A stretch of 30,540 bases of DNA from JAZKIX01 sp040384645. GTDB taxonomy: Bacteria; Pseudomonadota; Gammaproteobacteria; Burkholderiales; Burkholderiaceae_D. The stretch covers positions 1 to 30,540 of the forward strand of contig JAZKIX010000186.1 of assembly GCA_040384645.1 (NCBI GenBank), read 5' to 3'. This document shows, in pieces, positions 18,214-27,819 of the stretch. Below the pieces are notes generated by a model that was given only the letters and a program-made list of their open reading frames with translations, did no database searches and had not been told where the DNA came from. The position numbers and the translations under genes are program-made. The stretch's first letter is position 1, and every line of letters starts with the position of its first letter.

Positions 18214-21200
18214 TCAGTGCACTATCGCCACCGGAAAATCCGGCACGCCTTGCGGCACGATGGTGACTGGCGATTGCGCACCCTTGGTTAATTGCTTGAC
18301 CCGTTCCGAGGTGTACAGGTCGAGCATTTTATGTGTCACCCGGCCGCTGCGGGCACTATCGGCTTTGCCGCCGATGCCTTCGATCAGCGACTTGGTAAAT
18401 ACACCATTGCCCAGCGCTGCCGACTCTTGCGCAAACTGGCGGCCGGTGGCGGCGGCAAAAACGATCACGCCATTTTCAGCGCTGGTCAATTCATTGACCA
18501 CGGTGGTAATGTCATTCGGGATTGCGCGTCGACCGGTGCCCAGCACATTGCCGGCATGGCAGGTATCGACAAAAAACAGCGCTTTGCCGGGCAAGGTTGC
18601 CAGGGTGTTTTTGATTTCGGTAAAAATGACACCAGTGCGTTTGAGTTTGTCGACATCGATATCCTGCGGCAAATAATAAAAAATCCCATCGCTATCATTT
18701 ACCCCATGTCCCGCCAGATACACCATGCCGACATCGCGGCTGGTCATTTCGTGCCGTATCCATTCCAGTCCATCGAGAACGTCATCGCGTTTGGCATGCT
18801 CGTCGGTCAATAGTTTGACCACCACTTTGCGGTACAGGCCATCTTGCTGGCTCTTCATGGAATTGGCAAAATCGCTGGCATCTTTGGCTGCAAAATCAAG
18901 CTGGATCGAAGTATTNNNNNNNNNNTGCTGACGCCCACCGCCAGCAGGTATAAGGTGGGACGGGTATCGGGGCCTTTGTCGGCTTTTCCTGTTTTGGATG
19001 CGCTGGCGGGATTTGAGCTGGCTGCGCTATTTTTACTTTCACCATCGGCGCCGGTCCAACGCAGGCGTAGCACGGCAGGGGTGGAAAAACCGTACTGGTT
19101 TTCGGCAAACACCATTACTTCAGAATCTTGCGCCGGCAGCGTGATGCGCAGTTGATGCTGCGCTTCGCCGCCGTCGCGGGACGTCGGTACCGGCACACTA
19201 CGGCTTTCTGGAATATCCACAATCTGGCCGTTGACCCTTACCCGCAGGCTGGTGATCGGCGCATCGGCTGGCGCCCGTACCGAGACATTGATTTGCACCT
19301 CTTTGCTGGCAATATTGCCGCCGTCGCTGGGCGACAGTACGGCCACGACTGGCGGCAACCGTTGCTCGATCTTGCTGGCGGCTGCCTTGGGCGGCTCAGT
19401 CTTTGTGACCGGCGACGCTGCTTTACTGCCTGTCTTGCTATCTTTTTTCGGGACCTCGTCTTTTGCTATCGCGCTGCTATTGGCGGCAAGCACCGGCAGG
19501 GTTTCACTCTTGGCCTTGTCGCTGGCTGCGCTCTGACGGATCTTGTCGGCGGCTTGAAGGGCGGCATCGCCATCGGCTTTTTCAATCACGTGCGCAATCA
19601 CGTCCGGCCGTAAAAAAGTAGCCCGCAAGCGCGAGCTGGGGTAAAAATCGCCGGCGCGCTGGTCGCCGCGATTGATATGCCAGCCGACCAGATCTTCGCC
19701 GCCGACACTGGCGGCGTAATACCCTTGCGGCGTCCACATGACCCAGCGTTTGCGATCGGCGTGCGGCAATAGAGCGAGCTGCTCGGCGCCGTCTTTGGTG
19801 CGATACCAGCGAATGGTGCCATCGCTGAAACCGGCCACCAGCCAGCGGCCGTCTTGCGACAAATTGACGTGCCAGGTGGTGCCGGGCGCGGCGACATGCC
19901 ATTGTTCGACGCCGCTACGGTTGTAATAACGCAGTTTGAAATTGCTGCCCAAGGCAACGTTCGCATGATTGGCACTAAGCGCGGCAGAGAAAGCGACCTC
20001 GTTTGCTTCCAAAGGCAAGGGCCGTTGATTGAGCATCGGCCGCGCGCTTTCAAACCAGCGCTCCAGCTGCATGCCTTTGGCGCTGGTGCTGGCTGCGTTG
20101 CCTTTGACTGTTGCGCTTGCCATGGTGGCGATATCAAAGCCGCCGGCTTCGCTTTTCCCCAAGGCATAAGTAAAACCGACCGCGCTGCCATCGCGCGCCA
20201 ATTTAAATGCACTGTCATTACCACGAAAATCGGCTAAGCCTGCACTGCTGACGGTCTGCACTTGTTTGTCTGGCGTAATCACGCCCCAGGCTGGGTCGCT
20301 GGCAGCGAATAACACACGTCCGTCGGCCAGCGTGCGCAAGGTGGTAACCGAATTGGCGGCCAGCTTGGTATCGCTAAAAGCACCGCGGCCACCGTCAAGC
20401 CAGCGCCGCATCCCATGTTGGGCGTCAGCCTGTTTCCACGATCCGGCAGCCAATAACTGGCTGCCATCGGCTGACCACGCCAGCGCGCTTAAATTGCCCT
20501 GTTCGATGCCGCTGACATTGGGTGCGTAAGCCAGTTGCAAGTTGTCGGCGTCCAGTACCGCCAGCGCCGCAGTGTCGGAAAAACTGATCGCGATCTTGGA
20601 TTGGTCATGTGAATATACGGCTGAGAATGGTTGCTTGCCGCCAGCCACACGTGCATGTTTGAGCAGGCGCAGGCGGCTATCGGTTACATCGTAGAGCCGG
20701 ACTATGCCATCGAAGCTGGTGGTGACAATCCGTTTGCCATCGCGTGTGAAGTCGGCGCCATAGGATTCGCCATCGTATTCGCTGTCTTGCGCCACCTCGC
20801 GGCTATTGCGCCAGCCATCGCCGCTGGTGAACAGGCGGATACCGTTTTTGCCCCACATATTGATCAGCAGTGACTTGCCATTGGGTGCAAAAGCCAAATG
20901 CGTGATCACGTTCGGTAAAGCGCTGATGCGATGGATCAACTGGCCGGAACTGCGCGCAAACAGATACACATCATTGTTTTTTGACCAGCCGCCGACCGCG
21001 ATGACGTCGCTATCGGGCGTGATGGCAGCAGCAAACAAGCTGCCTTCACTGCCCGAGCCTATGGGCGGGCGCAATACCTTGAGTAAGCGACCGGATGGCA
21101 AATCCCACAGGCGCGCAGTTTTATCTTCCGATGCCGTGACCACAACCCGGCCGGCCGCATCGGCGCTGATGGCACGGATGGCGGCAGTGTGAGCGCCTGC

Positions 21201-21314
21201 TTCGATGCGCAGTATCGGCGTGCTGGAATAGTCGTCCGCCTGCGCATGTAGGGCGCAGGCCAGGCCAAGCACGGCCAAAAAAATCAGAGAAATGCGACGG
21301 CGCATGGCACGCAT
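18214..21314 (-). CDS. Exported WD40-repeat caspase-family (peptidase C14) protein, split by an assembly gap
   Basis: One gene broken only by the N run 18916-18925. Before the gap the protein ends LYLLAVGVS; after it NTSIQLDFAAKDASDFANSM follows, the two sides of the first caspase strand and helix. The start is the ATG at 21314 (or 21305), giving a signal peptide (RRRISLIFLAVLGLACALHAQA). Residues about 25-560 are WD40 propeller repeats (such as AARLWDLPSG), then a Lys/Pro-rich linker, an Ig-like strand region and the caspase domain. The catalytic pair is visible: His in YLAGHGVND (codon 18706-18708) and Cys in FFVDTCHAG (18559-18561). It should be a Cys protease acting in the periplasm. It starts 16 bp after the OmpA-like gene. 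Confidence 0.88.
18916..18925. other. Assembly gap (10 N) inside the caspase domain
   Basis: Ten N bases of unknown true length. The coding frames on either side belong to the same caspase domain, so only a few residues near the first strand are probably missing. Treating the placeholder literally would split the gene into two false open frames. Confidence 0.95.
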
Positions 21315-21330
21315 GTCAAAAAATATCGCA

Positions 21331-22593
21331 CTAACAAGCGGTCGGCTTGAATTCGACGCGCCGATCCAGCGCATCGGACAAGTCGTCCTTGCCAGTGCCG
21401 ACCATGGTTTTTTTCGAGCCGAAGCCTTGCGTAGTCAAACGCTGCTTCAACTCTTTGACTTCCAGCCCCATGCGCTGTTTGACGAATTCGGCGCGTTGCA
21501 AGGAAATACGCTCGTTCAAGGTTTCCGAATTGCCACGACTGGAATGGCCGTTCACTTCGATACAAGCGGTCTGTTGCGCCGATTGCTTGGCAATCTCTTT
21601 GAGCCAACGCTCATTGATGCCGGCATCGGCGGCAAAACCGGCGGTGCCAGGTTTGAAATTGAATTTGACGGCGAGACGCTGGCTATCCAGACCGGTACGC
21701 ACTAGCTTGGCAAAGGCATTCATGGCATCTTCGCGCCGGTTGAGCTTGAGGTTGGAAAGATAAATGCCCACTTGCACCCGCGGCTGGTCGCCGCTGGGCA
21801 TTTTCAGGATGGCGTTATACAACGCCAGCGCATCCTTGTACTTTTTAGCGTGATAGGCGCGCTGCGCCTCGTCAACCGCGCTCGATACCGTGATCGCAGC
21901 TAGGTAAGCATCGTTGATGGCATCCCCTACTTTCGAGGCCTGGCACATCTTGATATAGCCATCGATCACCTTGTCGTTGACCCACACCGGGCTGTCGCCA
22001 AAGAAGGGCAGCGGCTGCGAGTCGAAACCTTCTGGTTTAGAGAAAGTGCGGGCTTTGCCGATGATTTTTGCGGTTTTTAAATCTGCCAGCGAAAAGCAGA
22101 TGCGATACGCGTCTTTCTCGCCTTCAGCCTTGCCTTGCAAATTGATTGGGGTGAAGGTGCCGACCAGGATCAGGGGTTGCGCGGCGACGTTGGCCGCGTT
22201 GAAAGGCTTGACCTCGACTTGCGGATAATCGGCCTTGATCAGGGCCACCAGTCTTTTTTCCATTGCGGCAGTTGCCAGCGATTGGACGCCCGTGACGCCA
22301 TCGAGCAGGGGATCAATCACCAGGCTGAATTTTTGCTCGGCCGGCAAATTGGCATTAGTGAAAACCAGCTTGGTTGCAGCCAGCACGGCTTCATCGTGCG
22401 GCAGCGCTACCGGCGGTGCAGCCGGCGCGGCAGCGATTGCATTGGCTGGCGCGGCCACTGTGGTGGTGGCGTTGGCACTGTCTTTTGCCGACTTTTCGCT
22501 ATTGGCGCAAGCGCTCAGCGTCAAGCACAGAATCAGGCATGTAGCCAGCAGAAAAGTGCCCCGGGCACCCGAAAATCCCACGATCCGATTCAT
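21331..22593 (-). CDS. Lipoprotein with helical repeat and C-terminal OmpA peptidoglycan-binding domain
   Basis: 420 residues from the ATG at 22593, with GGGAG upstream. The signal ends in the lipobox LSAC with Cys29, so it is a lipoprotein. An Ala-rich linker follows, then a unique domain (about 60-230) with FSLVIDPLLDGVTGVQS, and a TPR-like pair (YHAKKYKDALALYNAIL, NRREDAMNAFAKLVRTG). The C-terminus is OmpA-like: VNGHSSRGNSETLNERISLQR, ending DALDRRVEFKPTAC. The usual GHTDxxG Asp is Ser here. It should anchor in the outer membrane and bind peptidoglycan. It is followed after 16 bp by the WD40-caspase gene. Confidence 0.88.
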   Translation of the reverse strand: MNRIVGFSGARGTFLLATCLILCLTLSACANSEKSAKDSANATTTVAAPANAIAAAPAAPPVALPHDEAVLAATKLVFTNANLPAEQKFSLVIDPLLDGVTGVQSLATAAMEKRLVALIKADYPQVEVKPFNAANVAAQPLILVGTFTPINLQGKAEGEKDAYRICFSLADLKTAKIIGKARTFSKPEGFDSQPLPFFGDSPVWVNDKVIDGYIKMCQASKVGDAINDAYLAAITVSSAVDEAQRAYHAKKYKDALALYNAILKMPSGDQPRVQVGIYLSNLKLNRREDAMNAFAKLVRTGLDSQRLAVKFNFKPGTAGFAADAGINERWLKEIAKQSAQQTACIEVNGHSSRGNSETLNERISLQRAEFVKQRMGLEVKELKQRLTTQGFGSKKTMVGTGKDDLSDALDRRVEFKPTAC

Positions 22594-22688
22594 GATTGTT
22601 CTCCCTTTGCGATCCGACTGGAGTTCAATTGTAATCTTCTGACATTGCAACGGTCTTACAAATTTGCAGGAATTTCGGGCGCTAAAAT

Positions 22689-23273
22689 TTAGGCTTCCAC
22701 CAACAATTGCTCGGGTTCAATTGCCCAAATGCCAGGTAGATTGCGCCAATAGCCATACGCATCCATGCCGAAACCGACCACGAAGCGATTGGGCAAGCTG
22801 ACGCCGACATAATCGGCCTTTACTGGTTTGCGTTTGCCGATGTCCTTGTCGGCGAAGACGGCAATGATGACCTCGGCGGCGCCCATATCGAGCAGGCGTT
22901 GTTTGACTTCTGCCAGGGTTTCACCTTCATCCAGGATATCGTCCAGCACGACGACCGTGCGGCCTTCGACATTGGAGCGCGGAATCACTTTCCAGACTAC
23001 CCGTCCACCTTTGTCGTCGTCGCCATAACGGGTGACATGGATGTAATCGAATTCTAGGGGGAAACGTAACTGGGTCAGGAGCTGGCCGGTGAACACCACC
23101 GCGCCGCCCATCACCCCCAATATCAGGGGAAAGGCCGGGCCATTGGCCGCTTCAAAGCGGGCATTTAAATCATGCGCAACCCGGGCCACCGCCGCCTGGA
23201 CTGCCTGTTGATCGAATAATTGAACTGCATTGGACAGCAGCGCCTGAGCGCGATCGACGTGGAATTCATGCAT
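22689..23273 (-). CDS. hpt: Hypoxanthine-guanine phosphoribosyltransferase
   Basis: 194 residues from the ATG at 23273 (MHEFHVDRAQ); a longer frame to 23354 is not supported. It converts hypoxanthine or guanine plus PRPP to IMP or GMP in purine salvage. The PRPP-binding motif VVVLDDILDEGET is at residues 107-119, the LGVMGGAVVF loop near 52-61, and FADKDIGKRKPVKADYVG forms the purine-binding part. The C-terminus VVGFGMDAYGYWRNLP matches the family. No strong ribosome site is seen. Repeat copy D lies upstream on the opposite strand. Confidence 0.93.
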   Translation of the reverse strand: MHEFHVDRAQALLSNAVQLFDQQAVQAAVARVAHDLNARFEAANGPAFPLILGVMGGAVVFTGQLLTQLRFPLEFDYIHVTRYGDDDKGGRVVWKVIPRSNVEGRTVVVLDDILDEGETLAEVKQRLLDMGAAEVIIAVFADKDIGKRKPVKADYVGVSLPNRFVVGFGMDAYGYWRNLPGIWAIEPEQLLVEA

Positions 23274-23428
23274 GGCGAAATATGACTGGAGCGTTAAAAA
23301 GGGAATTATCCGGTAAAGCGGGTGCATTCGGAAATATCCGTGCTGCCGCGGCAAAAATTTGCGGTGGCGGCAATGCCTACACGGTCGGTTCAGCCTTCAC
23401 GCCGACGGTTTTTGGTAAATTGGAGCTA

Positions 23429-23513
23429 AAATATACTCACGCCAGTATTAAAAAAGACGCTTTAATTACGTGCGGTAACGGCATGGTTTTGCCAGATACC
23501 CCCTCATAATACG
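23429..23513 (+). repeat. Dispersed structured repeat, copy D
   Basis: It reads AATATACTCACGCCAGTATT, then AAAAGACGCTTTAATTACGT and GCGG, then GGCATGGTTTTGCCAGATAC, CCCC and an AT-rich end CATAATACGG. The head palindrome is imperfect (ATACT/AGTAT). It sits between hpt and the diguanylate cyclase gene, both on the minus strand, so this copy is antisense to its neighbours. Confidence 0.72.
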
Positions 23514-23533
23514 GTCGTTTGCGAACCCTGTTA

Positions 23534-24640
23534 TCACATCGGCCGCGGCTCTTCCACCACAACTTGATTACGCCCACCGGTCTTGGCAAGATACATCGCT
23601 GCATCGGCGCGTGAAAATACATCCAGTACAGACTCGCCCGAAATATATTGCGTCACGCCGACCGATACCGTTACTTTGCGGTTCAGGCCGCACACTTTGG
23701 ATACTTGATGTTCGGTAATTGCACGAATCCGTTCCACTGTATTGAGTGCGTCCAACAGTTCGATCCCCGGCAGAATGAGCAAAAATTCCTCGCCGCCGTA
23801 GCGTCCGAATACATCTTCCCTGCGTATGCTTTGCTGCGCCAGCTGGGCGAAACTGCGCAATACTTTATCGCCGGCCAAATGGCCGATTTCGTCGTTAATG
23901 CGTTTGAAATGATCCAAGTCGATCACGGCCAGACAGAGATTTTCATCTTCGACGTCGGCTTGATGCTTTTCTTTTTGTAAGGCGGCCATCATGTAGCGCC
24001 GGTTGAAGCAGCCGGTCAGCTCGTCGCGCCGCGCATGTTCTTCGATATTTTCTATTTGCACACCCGCCTTGTACAGCGCCCGGTACAAGCGCCGCACCCT
24101 GCTGCCGAGCAAGACAAAGCCTGGAATCGTCACCGTCAGCACGCCCCAATGCAGTAATTCCAGCGTGAATAAGGCATTGTTTTCCGACTGCATTTGATGC
24201 AAATAAATGATCAGGGCGCCGCCCATCAAGACGAACAGGGCGACCGTCGCCAGCGCCCGCTGCTGCGCCCGAAACGCGCTGGCCATCATGATCAGCAAGG
24301 CGAACGGGCCAAAGATAATGTGGCTGGCCGGCGTTTCATACAAAATCCACATCATTGCCATGATCATTGCCAGCGCCATCTCTGCCGTCAGGTTTTTGTC
24401 CGGGCACTTCAGATTGAGCCGGCTGACGATGAGAAAGAAAAAGAAAGCAACGCAGCCGCCCAAAATCGCTGCGGCGTTTAAAAGTGATTGGTAATTCATC
24501 ATCGCCAGCAAGTACAGCGCAGTTAATCCCAGCATATAGGTGGCTGGAATCAAGCAAGCCGTTAACAAGCGGCGCAAGCGGGTTGCCTGCCGCGGGTCGG
24601 CTTGGGAGCCTTCTTTAAAGGTTTTACGACGGCTGGCCAT
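23534..24640 (-). CDS. Membrane-bound diguanylate cyclase (GGDEF)
   Basis: 368 residues. Six probable membrane helices occupy about residues 27-190, without a recognised periplasmic sensor loop. The catalytic domain follows a short coiled-coil-like linker: DELTGCFNRRYM, then the active-site GGEEF at residues 282-286, with the inhibitory RxxD site (RRED) five residues upstream. It should make cyclic di-GMP from two GTP and be subject to product inhibition. ADAAMYLAKTGGRN closes the domain. The ATG at 24640 is the only start that keeps the basic N-terminus (RRKTFKEG). Confidence 0.93.
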   Translation of the reverse strand: MASRRKTFKEGSQADPRQATRLRRLLTACLIPATYMLGLTALYLLAMMNYQSLLNAAAILGGCVAFFFFLIVSRLNLKCPDKNLTAEMALAMIMAMMWILYETPASHIIFGPFALLIMMASAFRAQQRALATVALFVLMGGALIIYLHQMQSENNALFTLELLHWGVLTVTIPGFVLLGSRVRRLYRALYKAGVQIENIEEHARRDELTGCFNRRYMMAALQKEKHQADVEDENLCLAVIDLDHFKRINDEIGHLAGDKVLRSFAQLAQQSIRREDVFGRYGGEEFLLILPGIELLDALNTVERIRAITEHQVSKVCGLNRKVTVSVGVTQYISGESVLDVFSRADAAMYLAKTGGRNQVVVEEPRPM

Positions 24641-25071
24641 TAAATAACAATTTCATAAAGTTTCGGAGTCGCGACGGTACAGATAGTAAGTACTTTGAAA
24701 TTTTGCGGGCAGCACAATATCATCAAAAAGTGATGATCGGAGGCGGCCTGTGCGGTTTTTTGATTATTGTGAGCGACTAACTAGCGCAAGATTCGTCTTT
24801 TCAAGCAAGCAATAAATTGCGCGTTAATGTCTAAGTGTTATCAATAAGTTTCAACAGTGAAATTTTTTCTGCACGTAGTTTAAACCTAATTGAACCCCCC
24901 ACTTATAATCGATTGCTGAGAAAAGGCTCTCATTGCGCTGATCTTGTTCTTGCTCCGGGCCATGACGAAATATGTTATTTTGCCTAGCTGTTTTGGCATG
25001 CCTTGGTTTTTCTGGGGCTAGACCGCTGCTAAACAATATCTATTTTTACTATCTATAACACAGGGAACAAT
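24641..25071. other. 431 bp region without a recognised gene
   Basis: The stretch is AT-rich compared with its neighbours. It holds an isolated -10-like TATAAT (24904-24909) without a matching -35. The stretch ACCCCCCACTTATAATCGA (24894-24912) weakly resembles the tail of repeat copy A, but no other part of the repeat is evident. The 61-residue frame on the minus strand shows no family features. It presumably contains the divergent promoters of the cyclase and MAPEG genes. Confidence 0.5.
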
Positions 25072-25467
25072 ATGCAATGGACTGCCTGGATCACGATCGC
25101 GGCTTTGGTAATGGTTGGTTGGACTTTCATGAATGCTGCGAATGCGCGACGTACGTATAAAATTAAAGCCCCCGCGATGGATGGTCCGCTACAGTTCCAA
25201 AGCATATTCCGTGTGTATGCCAACACCTTGGAACAACTGGCTTTTTTTCTACCCACATTATGGTTATGTGCGTTTTATCTCAATGACCAGCTGGCAGCCT
25301 TGGGTGGTGCAGTCTGGATCATCGGCAGGATTTTATATGCCTCGGCCTATTACAAAGATCCGTCAAAACGCGGCCTGGGTTTTAGCATCGCATTTGGCGC
25401 TAATGCCTTGTTAATGGCGGGCGCAATCGTGGGGCTGGTGATGCATTCCCCACTGTTGCAAAGTTAA
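25072..25467 (+). CDS. MAPEG-family membrane protein
   Basis: 131 residues with AGGGAA ahead of the ATG. Four membrane segments and the family signature are present: RVYANTLEQLAFFLPTLWL (substrate/glutathione region) and RILYASAYYKDPSKRGLGF. MAPEG proteins are integral membrane proteins involved in glutathione-dependent or lipid metabolism; bacterial members are mostly uncharacterised. It ends 13 bp before the stop of the convergent MFS transporter gene. Confidence 0.9.
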   Translation: MQWTAWITIAALVMVGWTFMNAANARRTYKIKAPAMDGPLQFQSIFRVYANTLEQLAFFLPTLWLCAFYLNDQLAALGGAVWIIGRILYASAYYKDPSKRGLGFSIAFGANALLMAGAIVGLVMHSPLLQS

Positions 25468-25480
25468 TGCGCGACGCCGC

Positions 25481-26635
25481 TTACTCCAGTGACTTGGCGC
25501 GTTGGGCGGCGATGGCTACGCCGATGCTCAATAAGGCAATGAATCCCATCGCCAGTTGCAGGCCTAAACCCTGCGCGATGAAGCCAATGATCGGCGGGCC
25601 GATTAAGCCGCCGCTATAACTCAAGGTAGCCACGCCCGCCATCGCAGTCGAGCCATGTCGGCCTGCGGCGCTGAATATGAAAGGGAAGATCGATGCCACG
25701 CCGATTCCGGACAAGGCAAATCCGATGATCGCTACCGGCACGTTAGGCGCAACCACTGCCAGAAATACGCCGCAAGCGGACAATAATGCACCCCAAAAAA
25801 CCACCCTGCGTGCGCCGAACTGATCCTTCAAGCGATCGCACACCAGCCGCGCGCCCAACATCATCGCGGCAAAAGCGGCATAGGCCAAGGGCGCAACGCC
25901 TTCTGTCGCACCCATATGATCCTTCATATAAATGCCGCTCCAATCGGCAATCGAGCCTTCCGCAATCGCGCCGCAAAAACCGATCAACGCCAAGGCCACC
26001 AGTGCGCCATGCGGCAGGGCAAAACTCTTTTTGCCGGCATCAGGATCGGGTTGATCGTTGGGTAAGGCGCCATACCCGAGCCAGAATGGCAGTACCAGCA
26101 CGATGGTAATCAGCCCGAAGTGGATTGTTGGGCTATATTCAAGCGCTGCCATCGCGCTGCCAAATAGCGCGCCAGAGAAGGTGCCGACGCAAAACCATGC
26201 GTGCAGCATCGACATGATCGAACGTCCGGCGATTTTTTCCGCTTCGGATCCGGCGACATTGATCGCCACATCGAATACGCTCGAACATGCGCCAAAACCA
26301 ATCAGCATGATCATCAATACAGCCATATTGGGTGACAGTGGGATCCCGAGCATGCCGACCAGCAGCACAATCCCGGCATACAACACGGTGTGGCGTGCGC
26401 CAAAACGGGCAATCATCCAGGCAGAAATAGGAAACGATCCTACCGCGCCAATGCCGCCGCAAAGCAGCACCAGTCCTAGTTGCGCTGCACTCAAATGCAA
26501 GCCATCGCGGATCGCCGGAATGCGTGAAGCCCAGGTGGCGAAAGTGACGCCGAGCAAGGTAAATAGCATTGGCAGTGCGGCCCGCTGCAGGGCGGAAAGC
26601 GAGGAAGTGGGTGACGCGGCGATTTCGGTGGACAT
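25481..26635 (-). CDS. MFS transporter, YbjJ-like
   Basis: 384 residues with about twelve hydrophobic helices and a central charged loop (DQPDPDAGKKSF). The first helix region FTLLGVTFATWASRIPAIRD and the motif WMIARFGARHTVLYAG are typical of this branch of the major facilitator superfamily, as is the SMLHAWFCVGTFSGALFG segment. The substrate is unknown; some relatives of YbjJ are annotated as sugar or drug transporters. The gene stands alone 53 bp downstream of minE on the same strand in the transcription sense. Confidence 0.88.
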   Translation of the reverse strand: MSTEIAASPTSSLSALQRAALPMLFTLLGVTFATWASRIPAIRDGLHLSAAQLGLVLLCGGIGAVGSFPISAWMIARFGARHTVLYAGIVLLVGMLGIPLSPNMAVLMIMLIGFGACSSVFDVAINVAGSEAEKIAGRSIMSMLHAWFCVGTFSGALFGSAMAALEYSPTIHFGLITIVLVLPFWLGYGALPNDQPDPDAGKKSFALPHGALVALALIGFCGAIAEGSIADWSGIYMKDHMGATEGVAPLAYAAFAAMMLGARLVCDRLKDQFGARRVVFWGALLSACGVFLAVVAPNVPVAIIGFALSGIGVASIFPFIFSAAGRHGSTAMAGVATLSYSGGLIGPPIIGFIAQGLGLQLAMGFIALLSIGVAIAAQRAKSLE

Positions 26636-26689
26636 ATTTAATAAGGCAAACGAGGTTTAAAACGCGGCAAAGCACATCGGCGCAAATAA

Positions 26690-26956
26690 TTAACTACGCA
26701 CCACTACATCGGGCAATACGACATTGACGTCGAGTACTTCCAGATTGCCTTGCCGGTCGCGTGAAATCTTGATGTCTTCCGGATTAACCTTCGTGTATTT
26801 AGAAATGACGTCAATCAACTCTTGGCGCAAGGCTGGCAAAAAATCAGGCCCTTCGCGCCCGTTGCGCTCATGCGCAATGATGATTTGCAAGCGTTCCTTC
26901 GCCGCACTGGCGCTCTTCGGCGGCTTGCTGTTGAACAGGAATGAGAGCAGAGCCAT
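26690..26956 (-). CDS. minE: Cell division topological specificity factor MinE
   Basis: 88 residues. The ATG at 26956 is used because MinE begins MALLSFLF; a longer frame overlaps minD. It contains the amphipathic MinD-binding helix region (SAAKERLQIIIAHERN) and the C-terminal topological domain (LPALRQELIDVISKYTKVN...). It drives the pole-to-pole oscillation of MinCD. The ribosome site GGGGGAAAG lies inside the end of minD, one base separates the minD stop from this start, and translation should be coupled. Confidence 0.96.
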   Translation of the reverse strand: MALLSFLFNSKPPKSASAAKERLQIIIAHERNGREGPDFLPALRQELIDVISKYTKVNPEDIKISRDRQGNLEVLDVNVVLPDVVVRS

Positions 26957-26957
26957 G

Positions 26958-27773
26958 TTACTTTCCCCCAAATAATCGTTGCAATAGTCCCGGTTTTTCG
27001 TAGGTCGTGAAACGTAAGGGAACCGCGGTGCCGAGGAAGCGTGAAATCACGTCTTCATAGGCTTCCGATACGTCCGTGCCTTTCAAGTGAATTGCCGGAT
27101 TACCTTGATTGGATGCGTGCAGCACTGATTCGGATTCCGGGATTACGCCGATCAGTTCAATCCGCAAAATTTCTTGTACATCGGTGTACGAAAGCATTTC
27201 TCCCGCTTCGACCCGCTTGGGCGAATAGCGTGTGATCAGCAAATGTTCCTTAACCGGTTCGCCGCCTGCCATTGCACGGCGCGATTTGGCTTGAATGATG
27301 CCAAGGATGCGGTCCGAATCGCGCACCGACGAGACTTCTGGATTGGTTACCACAATCGCTTCGTCGGCAAATGTCAGGGCCATCAAGGCACCGTGTTCGA
27401 TGCCGGCCGGCGAATCACAAATAATGTATTCAAAATCCATCGCTGCCAGGTCGTTCAGGATGCGCTCGACACCTTCTTCCGACAGGGCATCTTTATCGCG
27501 GGTCTGCGATGCAGGCAGGATGAACAGATTGTCACAATGCTTATCCTTGATCAGGGCTTGATTGAGCGTTGCTTCCTTGTTGATGACATTGATCAGGTCG
27601 TACACGACGCGCCGTTCGCAACCCATGATCAGATCGAGATTGCGCAGACCGACATCGAAATCAATGACTGCGGTCTTGTGGCCGCGCATCGCCAGGCCAG
27701 AAGAAAAACTTGCACTGGAAGTGGTCTTGCCGACGCCGCCCTTGCCGGAGGTCACTACGATGATTTTTGCCAC
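26958..27773 (-). CDS. minD: Septum site-determining ATPase MinD
   Basis: 271 residues from a GTG start, with AGGA six bases upstream. The deviant Walker A motif KGGVGKT is at residues 11-17, followed by FDVGLRNLDLIMGCERR and CDSPAGIE. The C-terminal amphipathic membrane-targeting helix (PGLLQRLFGGK) is intact. MinD binds ATP and the membrane, recruits MinC to block FtsZ, and is released by MinE. It is the middle gene of minC-minD-minE. Confidence 0.97.
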   Translation of the reverse strand: MAKIIVVTSGKGGVGKTTSSASFSSGLAMRGHKTAVIDFDVGLRNLDLIMGCERRVVYDLINVINKEATLNQALIKDKHCDNLFILPASQTRDKDALSEEGVERILNDLAAMDFEYIICDSPAGIEHGALMALTFADEAIVVTNPEVSSVRDSDRILGIIQAKSRRAMAGGEPVKEHLLITRYSPKRVEAGEMLSYTDVQEILRIELIGVIPESESVLHASNQGNPAIHLKGTDVSEAYEDVISRFLGTAVPLRFTTYEKPGLLQRLFGGK

Positions 27774-27819
27774 AAGGAATCCTTTTTTTGGAAAACGTGA
27801 AAGTGTAAGTCAGTGAGAA

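Noticed and set aside
18844..18925. Apparent independent caspase gene starting at 18858
   Set aside because: The frame continues upstream to the N gap with caspase-like residues, so it is the C-terminal part of the larger WD40-caspase gene.
24894..24912. ACCCCCCACTTATAATCGA resembling the tail of repeat copy A
   Set aside because: Only the tail is similar; the head and CGTGCGG block are missing, so it may be chance.
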